A stretch of DNA of 64,000 nt, taken from NCBI RefSeq assembly GCF_004348595.1, contig NZ_SMKD01000003.1, positions 1-64,000 on the forward strand, given 5' to 3'. A program made the translations under genes and the position numbers. The DNA is from Micromonospora sp. KC723. Its GTDB lineage: Bacteria > Actinomycetota > Actinomycetes > Mycobacteriales > Micromonosporaceae. This document shows, one piece after another, positions 7,698 through 16,081 of the stretch. Under the pieces are notes generated by a model. That model saw only the letters and a list, made by a program, of their open reading frames with translations, made no database searches and was not told the DNA's origin. The stretch's first letter is position 1; each line of letters opens with the position of its first letter.

Positions 7698-8921
7698 TCA
7701 CCTCGGGCCGTCCCGCACCGCCAGCACAGGGCCGCGCGCCGGACGGATGCCCAGCCAGGCCGCCACCACCAGGTACGGCACGGCCGCGACCACGAAGGCG
7801 ACGGCGTTGTCGGTGACCCCGGCGACAAGGGCGTACCCGCCGTAGACGGCGATCACGGTGAGGTCGGTGGCCATCCCGGCGACCGAGGTCACCGTGGCCC
7901 GGCTGGGGTCGGCGATCCGCGCCTGCAACCGCGCGTCGGCCAGGACGGTGGCCACCTGGAAGGCGCAGAAGGCGGCGCTGAGCAACGCGAATCCCGCCGG
8001 GTGCCGAAGCCCGGCCCCGGCGGCGAGCGCTGCCGCCGCGAACGCCAGCAGCCCGGCGTAGCCACGGGTGGTCAGCCGCTCGGCCGGGGCGGCGAGCAGC
8101 CCACCGAGGGTCACCCCGGCCCAACCGAGCAGCAGCAACAGCGGCACGGAGGACTCCGCGACCCCGGTGTCCCGGGCCAGCAGCGGGGTGTACTCCTCCA
8201 GGGCCCCCCAGACGGCGGTCACCCCCGGGACGAGCAGCAGCGCGGAGCGCACCCGCCGATCGGCGCGAGCCTCGGCGAGGCCGGCGCGCAGGCTCGCCAG
8301 CCAGCCCAGGTCCGCGCCCTCCTCCCCCGCCGTGGGTGCCCGGGCCTCGCGGTGTTCGGGCAGCGCGGCGGCCACGGCGGCGGCGAGCAGCGTGGCCAGC
8401 ACGCTGGCCACGCCGACGGCCGGGTAACCGCCGGCGGCGAACACCGGCCCGGCCAGGACGATCGAGGCGAGCACCCCGAGCACACCGGCGGTCTTCGCCC
8501 GGCCCATGGTGCGGGCGTACCGGCCGGCCGCGCCCAGGCGGTCGAGTTCGGTGAAGACCAGCGCCTCGACAGCGCCCGAGCCGAGCGCACCGCCGGCTCC
8601 CCAGCAGACGAAGCCGAGAGCGAACGCCGGGTACGAGGGGGCCAGCAGCCAGAGGGCGAACCCGGCGCCGGCGAACAGCGGCGCGAGGACGACCAGCAGG
8701 CGGCGGGAGACCGCGTCCGCGAGTGCCCCGGAGGGCACCTCCAGCAGGATGCCGGTCACCGACCAGATGACGAAGAGCGAGGAGATCTGCCCGACCGACA
8801 GGCCGGTGTCGCTGAACAGCAGCGTGTACAGCGGGTAGAGCAGGATGAGGTCGCCCAGGAAGGCGTACGCGTAGAGGGTGCCCGCCAGGCGGCGGACCCC
8901 GGGTGCGGAGCTGGTGGTCAT
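7698..8921 (-). CDS. MFS transporter
   Basis: A 407-residue integral membrane protein with about twelve predicted hydrophobic helices, split by a central cytoplasmic loop (about 195-215, charged). The first half has the family loop FVIWSVTGILLEVPSGALADAVSRR, a variant of the 2-3 loop motif found in EmrB/YwoG-like and other drug or metabolite efflux members. It is a single-component secondary transporter; the substrate cannot be told from sequence. The ATG is preceded by GGAAAGG. It lies downstream of a mechanosensitive-channel-like gene on the same strand but is separated from it by a strong hairpin. Confidence 0.85.
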   Translation of the reverse strand: MTTSSAPGVRRLAGTLYAYAFLGDLILLYPLYTLLFSDTGLSVGQISSLFVIWSVTGILLEVPSGALADAVSRRLLVVLAPLFAGAGFALWLLAPSYPAFALGFVCWGAGGALGSGAVEALVFTELDRLGAAGRYARTMGRAKTAGVLGVLASIVLAGPVFAAGGYPAVGVASVLATLLAAAVAAALPEHREARAPTAGEEGADLGWLASLRAGLAEARADRRVRSALLLVPGVTAVWGALEEYTPLLARDTGVAESSVPLLLLLGWAGVTLGGLLAAPAERLTTRGYAGLLAFAAAALAAGAGLRHPAGFALLSAAFCAFQVATVLADARLQARIADPSRATVTSVAGMATDLTVIAVYGGYALVAGVTDNAVAFVVAAVPYLVVAAWLGIRPARGPVLAVRDGPR

Positions 8922-9081
8922 GGGGGCCTTTCCACGGAACCGGTGGGACGCGTCTCGTGCGCGTCCGACCGGTGGTCCGCGGCCTCGGCCCTCAGGGCCG
9001 GATCACCATCGCCAGGTCATGGTCGAATGCTAGCCGGAGATCCCCGGCCCGGGTGTCCCCTGGGCCCGGCGAACACGCGGC

Positions 9082-9108
9082 GGGGTGGGATCCGAACGAT
9101 CCCACCCC
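9082..9108 (-). terminator. Hairpin terminator after the channel-like gene
   Basis: A perfect 11-base-pair stem (GGGGTGGGATC / GATCCCACCCC) with the loop CGAAC lies 20 bases past the stop codon of the reverse-strand gene at 9129. Its position fits termination of that transcript before the MFS gene. Confidence 0.75.
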
Positions 9109-9128
9109 TACCCGGCGGCGTCGTACGG

Positions 9129-10136
9129 TCAGCGGCCGGAGGCGTCGCCGCCCGCAGGTGGGATGACCATGGTGGCGTCGCTGTCGTCCGTGCCGGATCC
9201 GTCGTGCGTCGCCTGCCGGGGCACGACCGCCGGGCCCGCGGGGCGGGTGGCGTCGACGCCACCGGCAGGGGCCACCGGTCCGGTCGGCTCGGGCACGTCG
9301 TGGGACGGCACGACCTGGGTGGCGTCGACGTCCCCGACCCGCGGCACGACCTGGGTGGCGTCGGGGTCGGCGGCGCGCGGCACGACCTGGGTGGCGTCGG
9401 GGTCGGCGGTCGGGGTCAGGTGGGCCCGGACGTCACGTCTGCCGGCCCGGTAGGCCCGGGCGTGCGTGGCGATCAGCCGGGACTCCTGCTCGGCCCGGCT
9501 GAGCCACGACTCCCAGCGGCTCTGCATGGGGCGGATGAGGCCGCCACCGACGCCGACGACGAGGATGCCGCCGGCCGTGGCGAGCACGGCGACCAGCACC
9601 GGGGTGGTCACCGCGGTGGCGACGCCGATCTGGTTGAGCGCGGCGATGACGCCCAGGCCGAGGAGGAACGCCGAGGCGATGGTGGCGAGTACCCGGCCGT
9701 AGGAGAGGCCGCCGAGGGCGCTGCTGATGAGGTCCTTGACGGCGTGGGCGATGGCCGCGGCGACCACCACGATGAGGATCGCGACGAAGGCGCGCGGCAG
9801 CCAGGCGATCACCCCGGCGATCAGGTCGGAGATCGGGTTCGGTCCCCAGATGCCGAAGGCGAGCTGGAGGGTCACCAGCAGAACCCCGTAGTAGGCCAGT
9901 TTGGCGACGATGTCACTGGCGTCGTACCCGGAGCGGGAGAGAGCGGTCCTGATGCCGCCCCGCTCGACCGCCCGGTCGAAGTGGACCCGCTCCAGGACCC
10001 TGTCCACGATCTTCAGGACCGCCTTGGCCGCCAGCCAGCCCACCACCAGGATCGCCAGGAAGGCGAGCGCCTTGGGCAGGAACAGCAGCACGGCGCGGAA
10101 GGTGTCGCCCACCGCGTCGCCGAAGTTGTCTGTCAT
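9129..10136 (-). CDS. Mechanosensitive-channel-like membrane protein with Thr-repeat tail
   Basis: A 335-residue protein. Membrane helices lie at about 15-42, 80-97, 105-130, 150-168 and 178-200, with the helix-loop pattern of small 'TM helix' proteins related to the MscS superfamily (FDRAVERGGIRTALSRSGYDASDIVAKLAYYG). The conserved MscS beta domain is absent. From about residue 205 the cytoplasmic tail is disordered and carries repeats: DPDATQVVP at 245-253 and 257-265, DVDATQVVP at 269-277, DATRPA near 295 and DSDATMVIP at 318-326. Each has one threonine in an acidic context, like phosphothreonine/FHA-recognised motifs. A Ser/Thr kinase gene lies 0.95 kb upstream on the same strand. The ATG at 10136 is preferred over an upstream start because it begins the conserved MTDNFGDAV. 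Confidence 0.8.
   Translation of the reverse strand: MTDNFGDAVGDTFRAVLLFLPKALAFLAILVVGWLAAKAVLKIVDRVLERVHFDRAVERGGIRTALSRSGYDASDIVAKLAYYGVLLVTLQLAFGIWGPNPISDLIAGVIAWLPRAFVAILIVVVAAAIAHAVKDLISSALGGLSYGRVLATIASAFLLGLGVIAALNQIGVATAVTTPVLVAVLATAGGILVVGVGGGLIRPMQSRWESWLSRAEQESRLIATHARAYRAGRRDVRAHLTPTADPDATQVVPRAADPDATQVVPRVGDVDATQVVPSHDVPEPTGPVAPAGGVDATRPAGPAVVPRQATHDGSGTDDSDATMVIPPAGGDASGR
9306..9404 (-). repeat. Tandem 36-bp coding repeat (DATQVVP)
   Basis: Three consecutive copies of a 12-codon unit encode D-x-DATQVVP plus a short spacer. The DNA of the core (ggcacgacctgggtggcgtc on the forward strand) is identical in the copies, so the array probably grew by recent in-frame duplication. Two more degenerate copies follow towards the C-terminus. 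Confidence 0.85.
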
Positions 10137-10208
10137 GCGTGCTCTCCACACGTCCGTCGGTCTGGTCGGCCTCGACCTACCCGGACCCGCCGGTGGGGAA
10201 ACGCCGGA

Positions 10209-11054
10209 TCAGGAGGGCCGGCAGGCGTACGCCACCTCGGTGCCGGCCTGCGGGGAGGCGGGCGTGACGATGGTGACGGTGGCGGTCTCCCGGGCGGTGC
10301 CGACGCCGCTGAACGTCCACTGGAGAGTCAGGGTGGCGCTGCGCTGTCCCCAGCCGACCCGCTCGGTCAACAGCGCGCCCGGCGGTGCGCCGGAGCGCTG
10401 CCACCGGTACTCGATCACACCGGCCCGCCCGTTGGTGCGCACGGTGGCGACCACGTCCACGGTCACGTCGCACCGCTGTCCCGCCGGTCGTGGCACGGCC
10501 ACCGTCACGCCGGTGACCTCCAACGGGGCGAGCCGCTGCCACAGCCAGAAGCCGACGACGGCGACCAGCACGGCGGTCAGCAGCGCCGACAGCGCGGAGA
10601 CCAGCCTCCGCCACAGCGGTCGTCGGCGCGGCGGCGGCCAGGTGGGCCAGGCCGGCGCGGCGGGCGGGGTGGTGGGCACCCCGGGTCCGAAACGCGTCTC
10701 GGCGGCCGGCCCGGCCGGGGGTGCGCCCCGTCGGATGCCCGCCGCGCCGCCGGGCGTCCGGGTGGCGGTGGGCTCGGGGTACCCGGTCCAGGGCTGGCCG
10801 GGCGGCATGGGGTGGGTGCTCGCGGCCGGCCGGGTCGCGTCGAGGCCGGCGCTGTGCCCGTTCCGGTCCACCCAGCCGGTCGGGTCGCCGCCCAGACGCG
10901 CCGTCTCATCGACCGTACCCAGGTGCGCCGTCTGGTCTGTCGGGCCCAGGCGCGCCGTCTCGTCGGTCGTGCCGAAACGCACCGTCTCGTCGGTCCCGTC
11001 GCGGGGCACGCCGAGGCGCACGGTCGGCTCGCTCGGTTCGTCCGGTCCGGTCAC
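10209..11054 (-). CDS. Single-pass membrane protein with Thr-repeat N-terminus
   Basis: A 281-residue protein with no recognised family. The N-terminal cytoplasmic part carries a nine-residue-period repeat: EPTVRLG (9-15), DETVRFG (22-28), DETARLG (31-37), DQTAHLG (40-46) and DETARLG (49-55), then a Pro/Gly-rich linker. A basic patch (RRRPLWRR) precedes one membrane helix at about 151-172. The outer domain of about 110 residues has two cysteines (QRCDV, YACRPS) and beta-strand-like patterns ending in TATVTIVTP. The topology mirrors that of the neighbouring kinase. Each repeat holds one threonine flanked by acidic residues, which suggests phosphorylation by that kinase. The role is inferred from position and motif only. 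Confidence 0.75.
   Translation of the reverse strand: MTGPDEPSEPTVRLGVPRDGTDETVRFGTTDETARLGPTDQTAHLGTVDETARLGGDPTGWVDRNGHSAGLDATRPAASTHPMPPGQPWTGYPEPTATRTPGGAAGIRRGAPPAGPAAETRFGPGVPTTPPAAPAWPTWPPPRRRPLWRRLVSALSALLTAVLVAVVGFWLWQRLAPLEVTGVTVAVPRPAGQRCDVTVDVVATVRTNGRAGVIEYRWQRSGAPPGALLTERVGWGQRSATLTLQWTFSGVGTARETATVTIVTPASPQAGTEVAYACRPS
10890..11030 (-). repeat. Nine-residue repeat array D-E-T-A-R-L-G
   Basis: Five copies of a seven-residue core with two-residue spacers, most closely spaced between residues 22 and 55 of the membrane protein. The DNA copies differ, so the amino-acid pattern appears to be maintained rather than just duplicated. Confidence 0.75.
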
Positions 11055-11092
11055 CCGGTGTCACCTCCCGTCGGAAACTGTCGCCGGATCGC

Positions 11093-12745
11093 CTAGCCGA
11101 GAGGGCAGTCCGACTGGAGCGACACGTGGGTCGGGCCGGCCGGAGCCGACACGTGCCCGGCGGCGTCGACGGCGACGACCTCGACCGGGATACGGGTGGT
11201 CGACTCCGGCGCCGGGAGGTCACCGAAAGTGCCCCGGAAGGCCCCACCACCCGTGCTCGTCATCCGTACCGTCTGGACGACGCCGTCCAGCGGGTAGCGG
11301 AAGAACAGCCGCAGGTCGTCGGCGGCGGTCCGGTCGTCGGAGGCGGTCGCGGTGACCGTGCTGGACTGCTCGCCCAGAAGGCAGTCACCCGGATACAGGA
11401 CGGTGGGGCTGACGTCCATCTTGCCGACGACCGGCGCGGTGACGTCCGCCGGCGGAGGCGGGCTCGTGCTCGCCGGAGGGCTCGGCGGCGGAGGCGGCAC
11501 CGTACGGGCCCGGCTGGGGGTCGCGGTGGCCGACTGCGTCCGGTTGGCCGACGGGCTGGCCGACTCCGGTCCCGGAGTCGGCACGGGGGTCGGGCTCTGG
11601 CTGGGTGACACGGCGGTGATGGGGGGCGCCGCGACGGGCAGCGTCGGGTCGACCGTGGCGAGCGCCGAGACGCGGGGCGCGGGAGCGCCGTCGACGAGAG
11701 CCAGGGCGGGAGGGTGTCGGGCGGCGTAGGTGAAGCCGGCCCCGCCGAGCAGCAGGGCCGCGACGAGTCCGCTGCCCAGCAGCGCGGCGCGGGTGCTGCC
11801 GCGCCGCGGGAACAGCCAGGAGCCGCCGAAGCCCGTGGTCGCCACGCTGGTGGCGCCACCGGAGCCGTCGGGGAACGGGAACAACGCGGCCAGCAGTGCG
11901 GCACGGCGGGCCAACTGCCGCAGGCCCTGCTCCTCCCAGTCCTCGCCGTACGCGGCCACGGCGGTGCGTTCCAACTCGGCGAGGAAGGCGTGCGCGGTCT
12001 GGGGCCGGTCGGCCGGCCGCTTGGCCATGCCGTCGCGCAGCAGGTCGTGCATCGGCCGCGGGGCCGGGTCGAGCGGAACCGGCGCGAAGGTGTGCTGGTC
12101 ACGCAGGGTGAACAGGTCCTTGCCGTCGTACGGTGGGTGACCGGTGAGGCACTCGTAGAAGGTGGCGGTGGCGGCGTAGATGTCGCAGGCGGGACTGGCC
12201 GGCGCCCCGGCCCACTGCTCGGGCGCCATGTAGCGGGGGGTGCCACTGACCGAGGCGCCACCGCCCCGGCCGGCCTGCACGGCGATGCCGAAGTCGGCGA
12301 GCTTGCTGCGCCCCTCGACGTCCACCAGCACGTTCTCCGGCTTGTAGTCGCGGTGCACCACCCCCCGGGCGTGCGCGGCGGCCAGCCCGGCGAGCGAGCC
12401 CTTGAGGACGCAGAGGGCCGCCTCCGGCTCGGTGGGGCCGTGCGTGCGCAGCATCTGCCGCAGCGACACCCCGTTGACCAGCTCCATCACGATCGCCGCG
12501 CCGAGCGGCGACTCGGCGTACTCGTAGAGCCGGCAGACGTACGGATCGTCGACCTCGACGAGCAGCAGCGCCTCCTCCCGGAACGCCACCCGGAAGGAGG
12601 GATCGTCGCCGACGGAGCTGTTGAGGTACTTGATGGCGACGGGTACGCCGCTCGCGTCGTGGGTGGCGAGCAGGACGCGGCCGGACGCGCCGGCGCCGAG
12701 CTCGCGCACGGGCGTGTAACCGGACAGCTGCCAGTCGGCGGTCAC
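11093..12745 (-). CDS. Transmembrane serine/threonine protein kinase
   Basis: A 550-residue PknB-like receptor kinase. The N-terminal catalytic domain (about 8-265) is complete: glycine loop GAGASGRV, ATP lysine in VAIK (Lys39), catalytic HRDYKPENV (Asp133, with Tyr in place of the usual Leu), DFG at 151-153, activation loop with GTPRYMAPEQ and DIYAATATFYECLTG. A juxtamembrane region, one helix (about 320-341), a long Pro/Ser/Thr-rich outer linker and a final beta-sandwich-like domain with two cysteines (about 445-550) follow. No PASTA repeats are present, so it is not the cell-wall PknB itself. Two genes just downstream on the same strand encode proteins with acidic threonine repeats, which are candidate substrates. 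Confidence 0.93.
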   Translation of the reverse strand: MTADWQLSGYTPVRELGAGASGRVLLATHDASGVPVAIKYLNSSVGDDPSFRVAFREEALLLVEVDDPYVCRLYEYAESPLGAAIVMELVNGVSLRQMLRTHGPTEPEAALCVLKGSLAGLAAAHARGVVHRDYKPENVLVDVEGRSKLADFGIAVQAGRGGGASVSGTPRYMAPEQWAGAPASPACDIYAATATFYECLTGHPPYDGKDLFTLRDQHTFAPVPLDPAPRPMHDLLRDGMAKRPADRPQTAHAFLAELERTAVAAYGEDWEEQGLRQLARRAALLAALFPFPDGSGGATSVATTGFGGSWLFPRRGSTRAALLGSGLVAALLLGGAGFTYAARHPPALALVDGAPAPRVSALATVDPTLPVAAPPITAVSPSQSPTPVPTPGPESASPSANRTQSATATPSRARTVPPPPPSPPASTSPPPPADVTAPVVGKMDVSPTVLYPGDCLLGEQSSTVTATASDDRTAADDLRLFFRYPLDGVVQTVRMTSTGGGAFRGTFGDLPAPESTTRIPVEVVAVDAAGHVSAPAGPTHVSLQSDCPLG

Positions 12746-12886
12746 GCTGCGGTCCCCCCGGTCTGCCGGGAGCGGTCGAGGATCAGTGCCACGCTGATCA
12801 TTCTCACCCGGACGGTGATCGGGGCCATCGGCGCATCGGCTGTTTTCCCGGCGTTCGGACAGTCGTGGCCGCGGATGGGTTTCGGA

Positions 12887-13408
12887 CTACCCCCGGGGCC
12901 GGTGCCGCGGCCCCTCGACTACCGGTGGGGCGAGGTGGGGCGCCACGTCGGCGATCCGTTGCCGCATCGGGCGTCGGCGCAGCGCGGCGACCGCCTCGTC
13001 GACGAGCCGACTCAGCGGGTACGACAGCTCGGCCTCGAAGCGTTCGGCCGCGGCGGCGGTGGCGGCCCACTCGGCGTCCAGGGCCGGCAGCAGCGACCGG
13101 GCCCGCGCGGTGAGGCGCACGACGCGCTGTCGGGCGTCCGCGCCGGGGGCGAGCGTGACCAGTCCGTCCCTGGCCATCTGCGCGACCGTCTGGCTGGCGG
13201 CGGAATGGGTGACGCCGGTGGCCGTGGCCAGCGCCCGGATGGACGCCGGGCCGGTGTCGACCAGGGTGCGCAGCACCGGGGCGTACCGGGGCCGGAAACC
13301 AGGCAGGCCCAGGCCGGCGTAGACGGCGGCCACGTCGTGGTCGAGCAGTTCGAGCAGATGCCGCAACCGGGTGCCGAGGATCGCGGGGCCGGAGATCGGG
13401 ATGGGCAT
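12887..13408 (-). CDS. MarR family transcriptional regulator
   Basis: A 173-residue winged-helix regulator. The DNA-binding core (about 40-110) includes RYAPVLRTLVDTGPASIRALA, the recognition-helix region THSAASQTVAQMARDGLVTL, and the wing DARQRVVRLT. The C-terminal helices would form the dimer. The ATG at 13406-13408 is preferred because it begins the conserved part and puts the start just beside a palindromic site shared with the divergent peptidase gene. MarR proteins usually repress themselves and a divergent neighbour until a ligand binds, so control of the proline iminopeptidase is likely but inferred. Confidence 0.88.
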   Translation of the reverse strand: MPIPISGPAILGTRLRHLLELLDHDVAAVYAGLGLPGFRPRYAPVLRTLVDTGPASIRALATATGVTHSAASQTVAQMARDGLVTLAPGADARQRVVRLTARARSLLPALDAEWAATAAAAERFEAELSYPLSRLVDEAVAALRRRPMRQRIADVAPHLAPPVVEGPRHRPRG

Positions 13409-13416
13409 GTGCCGTA

Positions 13417-13436
13417 ATGTAACAGCACTGTTGTAT
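13417..13436. promoter_or_regulatory. Candidate MarR operator
   Basis: ATGTAACAG-CA-CTGTTGTAT is an imperfect 9+9 palindrome (7 of 9 positions match) lying between the divergent MarR and peptidase starts, 8 bases from the MarR start codon. It is AT-rich compared with its surroundings. MarR operators are typically palindromes of about this length. Confidence 0.6.
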
Positions 13437-13454
13437 CTCCTGGGAGGTCCGGCC

Positions 13455-14402
13455 ATGGACGAGTGGTATCCGCCGATCGAACCGTACGACCACGGAATGC
13501 TCGACGTCGGCGACGGCCACCGCGTGTACTGGGAGGCCTGCGGCAACCCGGCCGGCAAGCCCGCCCTGGTCGTGCATGGTGGACCCGGTTCCGGTTGCGG
13601 CGCCGGCGTCCGCCGGTTGTTCGACCCGGCCCGCTACCGGGTGATCCTGTTCGACCAGCGCAGCTGCGGTCGCAGCACCCCGCACGCCGCCGACCCGGCC
13701 ACCGACCTGCGGCACAACACCACCCACCGGCTGGTGGCCGACATGGAGGTGTTGCGGGCGCACCTGGGCGTGCAGCGCTGGCTGCTGCACGGCGGCTCGT
13801 GGGGATCGACACTGATCCTGGCGTACGCCGAGCGGCACCCGGAACGCGTCTCGGAGATCGTCATCGCCGCCGTCACCAGCACCCGGCGATCGGAGATCGA
13901 CTGGCTGTACCGGGGCGTGGGCCGGTTCTTCCCCCAACAGTGGGAACGGTTCCTCGCCGGGGCCGGCGTCGACCGGCACGGTGACGTCGTCGGGGCGTAC
14001 GCCCGGCTGCTGGCGGATCCGGACCCGGCGGTGCGGGACCGGGCGGTCCGCGACTGGTGCGCGTGGGAGGACGCGGTGGTGTCGGCGGAGGGCGGCGGCA
14101 CCCCGTACGGCGACCGGCCGTCGCCGGCCCGCACGGCACTGGCGCGGATCTGCGCCCACTACTTCTCGCACGGCGCCTGGCTGGCCGAGGGCACGCTGAT
14201 CCGCGACGCCGGCCGCCTCGCCGGCATTCCCGGGGTGCTGATCCACGGGCGACTCGACCTGGGCAGCCCGCCGACCACGGCCTGGGAACTGCACCGCGCC
14301 TGGCCGGGCTCCGAACTGATCATGGTCGAGGACGCCGGACACCTGGGCACCCGGGAGACCCGGCGACACCTGCGCCGGGCGTGCGACCGCTTCGCCGGCT
14401 GA
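13455..14402 (+). CDS. Proline iminopeptidase (alpha/beta hydrolase, S33)
   Basis: A 315-residue cytoplasmic alpha/beta hydrolase that matches prolyl aminopeptidases, which release N-terminal proline from peptides. Seen in order: the N-terminal signature EPYDHGMLDVGDGHRVYWEACGNPAGKP, with the oxyanion segment VVHGGPGSG at about 39-47, FDQRSCGRSTPH, the nucleophile elbow GGSWGSTL (Ser115), cap-domain helices, HGRLDLGSP (Asp268) and DAGHLG (His296). Length is typical. The ATG follows GGGAGG. It is divergent from the MarR gene and probably under its control. Confidence 0.92.
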   Translation: MDEWYPPIEPYDHGMLDVGDGHRVYWEACGNPAGKPALVVHGGPGSGCGAGVRRLFDPARYRVILFDQRSCGRSTPHAADPATDLRHNTTHRLVADMEVLRAHLGVQRWLLHGGSWGSTLILAYAERHPERVSEIVIAAVTSTRRSEIDWLYRGVGRFFPQQWERFLAGAGVDRHGDVVGAYARLLADPDPAVRDRAVRDWCAWEDAVVSAEGGGTPYGDRPSPARTALARICAHYFSHGAWLAEGTLIRDAGRLAGIPGVLIHGRLDLGSPPTTAWELHRAWPGSELIMVEDAGHLGTRETRRHLRRACDRFAG

Positions 14403-14651
14403 ACCGCGAGGACGCCCCCGGCGCATCCGCTCGTAGCGCCGCCCCCGCCTCAGCCGCGGTCCCGGTTGACCTCCTCGAACGCCATCACGTCAGCCAGCAG
14501 TCGGCGCACCGCGCGGGACCCGGGTTCGGTGGACGTCGGCCGCGTTCTTCCCGCTCCGTTGTGGACGGCCACCCGTTCCTCCCGTCGAGCGCGGCGAGGA
14601 GGGGCCCGGGTCGCCGACTAGACTCGCGTCGACCGATTCCTGGGCGGGTGC

Positions 14652-15488
14652 ATGGCGGATCTCTCGTACGACGTTCTGCGGCGGCTCGTGGCCGCCCTCT
14701 GCCTGATCGCCGCCGCCGCGGTGCCGGCCGAACCGGCGGCCGGCACCGGTCCCACCTCGCTGGGCGTACTCCAGATGAACCTGTGCAACAGCGGTCGCGC
14801 CGGCTGCTACACGGGCCGGGCGATCTCCCGGGCCGCCGAGGTGATCCGCGCCGAGACACCACGCCTGATCACCCTCAACGAGATCTGCCAGGACGACCTG
14901 CCCGCCCTGGAGCGCGTGCTGGCGGACGTCCACCCCGGGGGCAGGGTCGTGGCGGCGTTCCAGGCCGCCGGTGACCGACCGAGCGGCGACGTCACCCGGT
15001 GCCGCGACGGCCAGCCGTACGGCATCGGCTTGCTGGCGCATCTCGCGGCGCCGCACCGGGGGCACACGGTCCTCGGCGGGACCTACCCGGTCCAGGACGT
15101 CAAGGATCCCGAGATGCGGGCCTGGCTCTGCGTCCACGCGCCCGGCGTCGCCCATGCCTGCACCACGCACCTGGCCGCCTTCGACCGGGCGGTCGCACTC
15201 GCGCAGTGCCGCCACCTGATCGACCGCGTCGTGCCGCAGATCCGCCGTCGCGCCGGGTACCTGCCGACCGTGCTCGCCGGCGACCTGAACCTGCGGACCG
15301 GCGGCTCACCCGACGTGCGGGCCTGTGTGCCTGCGGGCCACCTGCGGGTCGACGACGGAGGCGTGCAGCAGATCGTGGTGACGACCGACATCACGGTCGA
15401 CGGCCTGCGGCCGGTCGGCATGAACGGCGCGACCGACCATCCAGGGCTGCTGGCCGCCGTCACCGTCGATCACGATCCGGACCGCTGA
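14652..15488 (+). CDS. Secreted endonuclease/exonuclease/phosphatase-fold protein
   Basis: A 278-residue protein with an N-terminal hydrophobic export signal (about 10-30). The mature part follows the EEP (DNase I-like) pattern: QMNLCNSG (Asn43), ITLNEICQDD (Glu77), THLAAFD, VLAGDLNLR (Asp and Asn of the metal and phosphate site) and a final ATDHPGLLAAV (catalytic His). Several cysteines (about 45, 52, 79) fit a disulfide-bonded extracellular enzyme. It could be a secreted nuclease or phosphodiesterase; the substrate is open. The ATG is the only in-frame start that keeps the whole signal peptide. No operon partner is evident. Confidence 0.8.
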   Translation: MADLSYDVLRRLVAALCLIAAAAVPAEPAAGTGPTSLGVLQMNLCNSGRAGCYTGRAISRAAEVIRAETPRLITLNEICQDDLPALERVLADVHPGGRVVAAFQAAGDRPSGDVTRCRDGQPYGIGLLAHLAAPHRGHTVLGGTYPVQDVKDPEMRAWLCVHAPGVAHACTTHLAAFDRAVALAQCRHLIDRVVPQIRRRAGYLPTVLAGDLNLRTGGSPDVRACVPAGHLRVDDGGVQQIVVTTDITVDGLRPVGMNGATDHPGLLAAVTVDHDPDR

Positions 15489-15623
15489 CCGCCGCGCTGC
15501 GCCCCGGATGGGCGTCCCCGCCGACACGGGCGAGGCACCTTGTCGTGGTTTGACCGGCGTGTACCACTCCGGCACCGCGCCTGGTGGTGCGACGATGGCC
15601 AGGTCGTCGATCGAGGGGGCAAC

Positions 15624-16037
15624 GTGGCTTCGGAGCTCAACCCGTATCTGAACTTCGCCGGCAACGCGCGCGAGGCGATGGAGTTCTACCAGCAGGTGTT
15701 CGGCGGGGACCTGTCACTGACCACGTTCGGCGAGTTCGGCACCGACGACCCGGCCGTCGCCGACCAGATCATGCACGGCATGCTGCGCACCGCCGGCGGG
15801 CACGTGCTGATGGCCTCGGACATGCCACCCGGCATGGAACTCCGACGCGGCAACGCCCACAGCGTCTGCCTCAGCGGCGACGACGCCGACGAGCTGCGCC
15901 GCTGGTGGCGGCAGCTCTCCGCCGGCGGGGTGGTGAGCATGCCGCTGGAGATGCAGATGTGGGGCGACGAGTTCGGGCAGTGCGAGGACCGCTTCGGCAC
16001 CCCCTGGATGGTCAACATCAGCCAGTCGCCGACCTGA
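15624..16037 (+). CDS. VOC family protein (PhnB/glyoxalase-like)
   Basis: A 137-residue single-domain vicinal oxygen chelate protein of the PhnB-like type. Signs are LNPYLNFAGNAREAMEFYQQVFGG at the start, MLRTAGGHVLMASDMPP in the middle, and the C-terminal QMWGDEFGQCEDRFGTPWMVNI, which is highly characteristic. These small cytoplasmic proteins form dimers and are often of unknown substrate, with some linked to resistance or methyl transfer. The GTG start is chosen because it begins the conserved block 6 bases after GAGGGGG. Confidence 0.88.
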   Translation: MASELNPYLNFAGNAREAMEFYQQVFGGDLSLTTFGEFGTDDPAVADQIMHGMLRTAGGHVLMASDMPPGMELRRGNAHSVCLSGDDADELRRWWRQLSAGGVVSMPLEMQMWGDEFGQCEDRFGTPWMVNISQSPT

Positions 16038-16081
16038 CCGGGACTGTTTGACCGGCGGCGGGACCGGAAAGAGTGCCGGGC

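Noticed and set aside
9306-9404. Short tandem repeat as a CRISPR array or assembly artefact
   Set aside because: The 36-base period keeps the frame, encodes a clean DATQVVP repeat and has no unique spacers; related degenerate copies follow.
7506-11096. A forward open frame of nearly 1,200 codons across the MFS, channel-like and membrane-protein genes
   Set aside because: It is antisense to three well-supported reverse-strand genes, has Gly/Arg/Gln-rich low-complexity translation and no family features; long shadows are normal in DNA this GC-rich.
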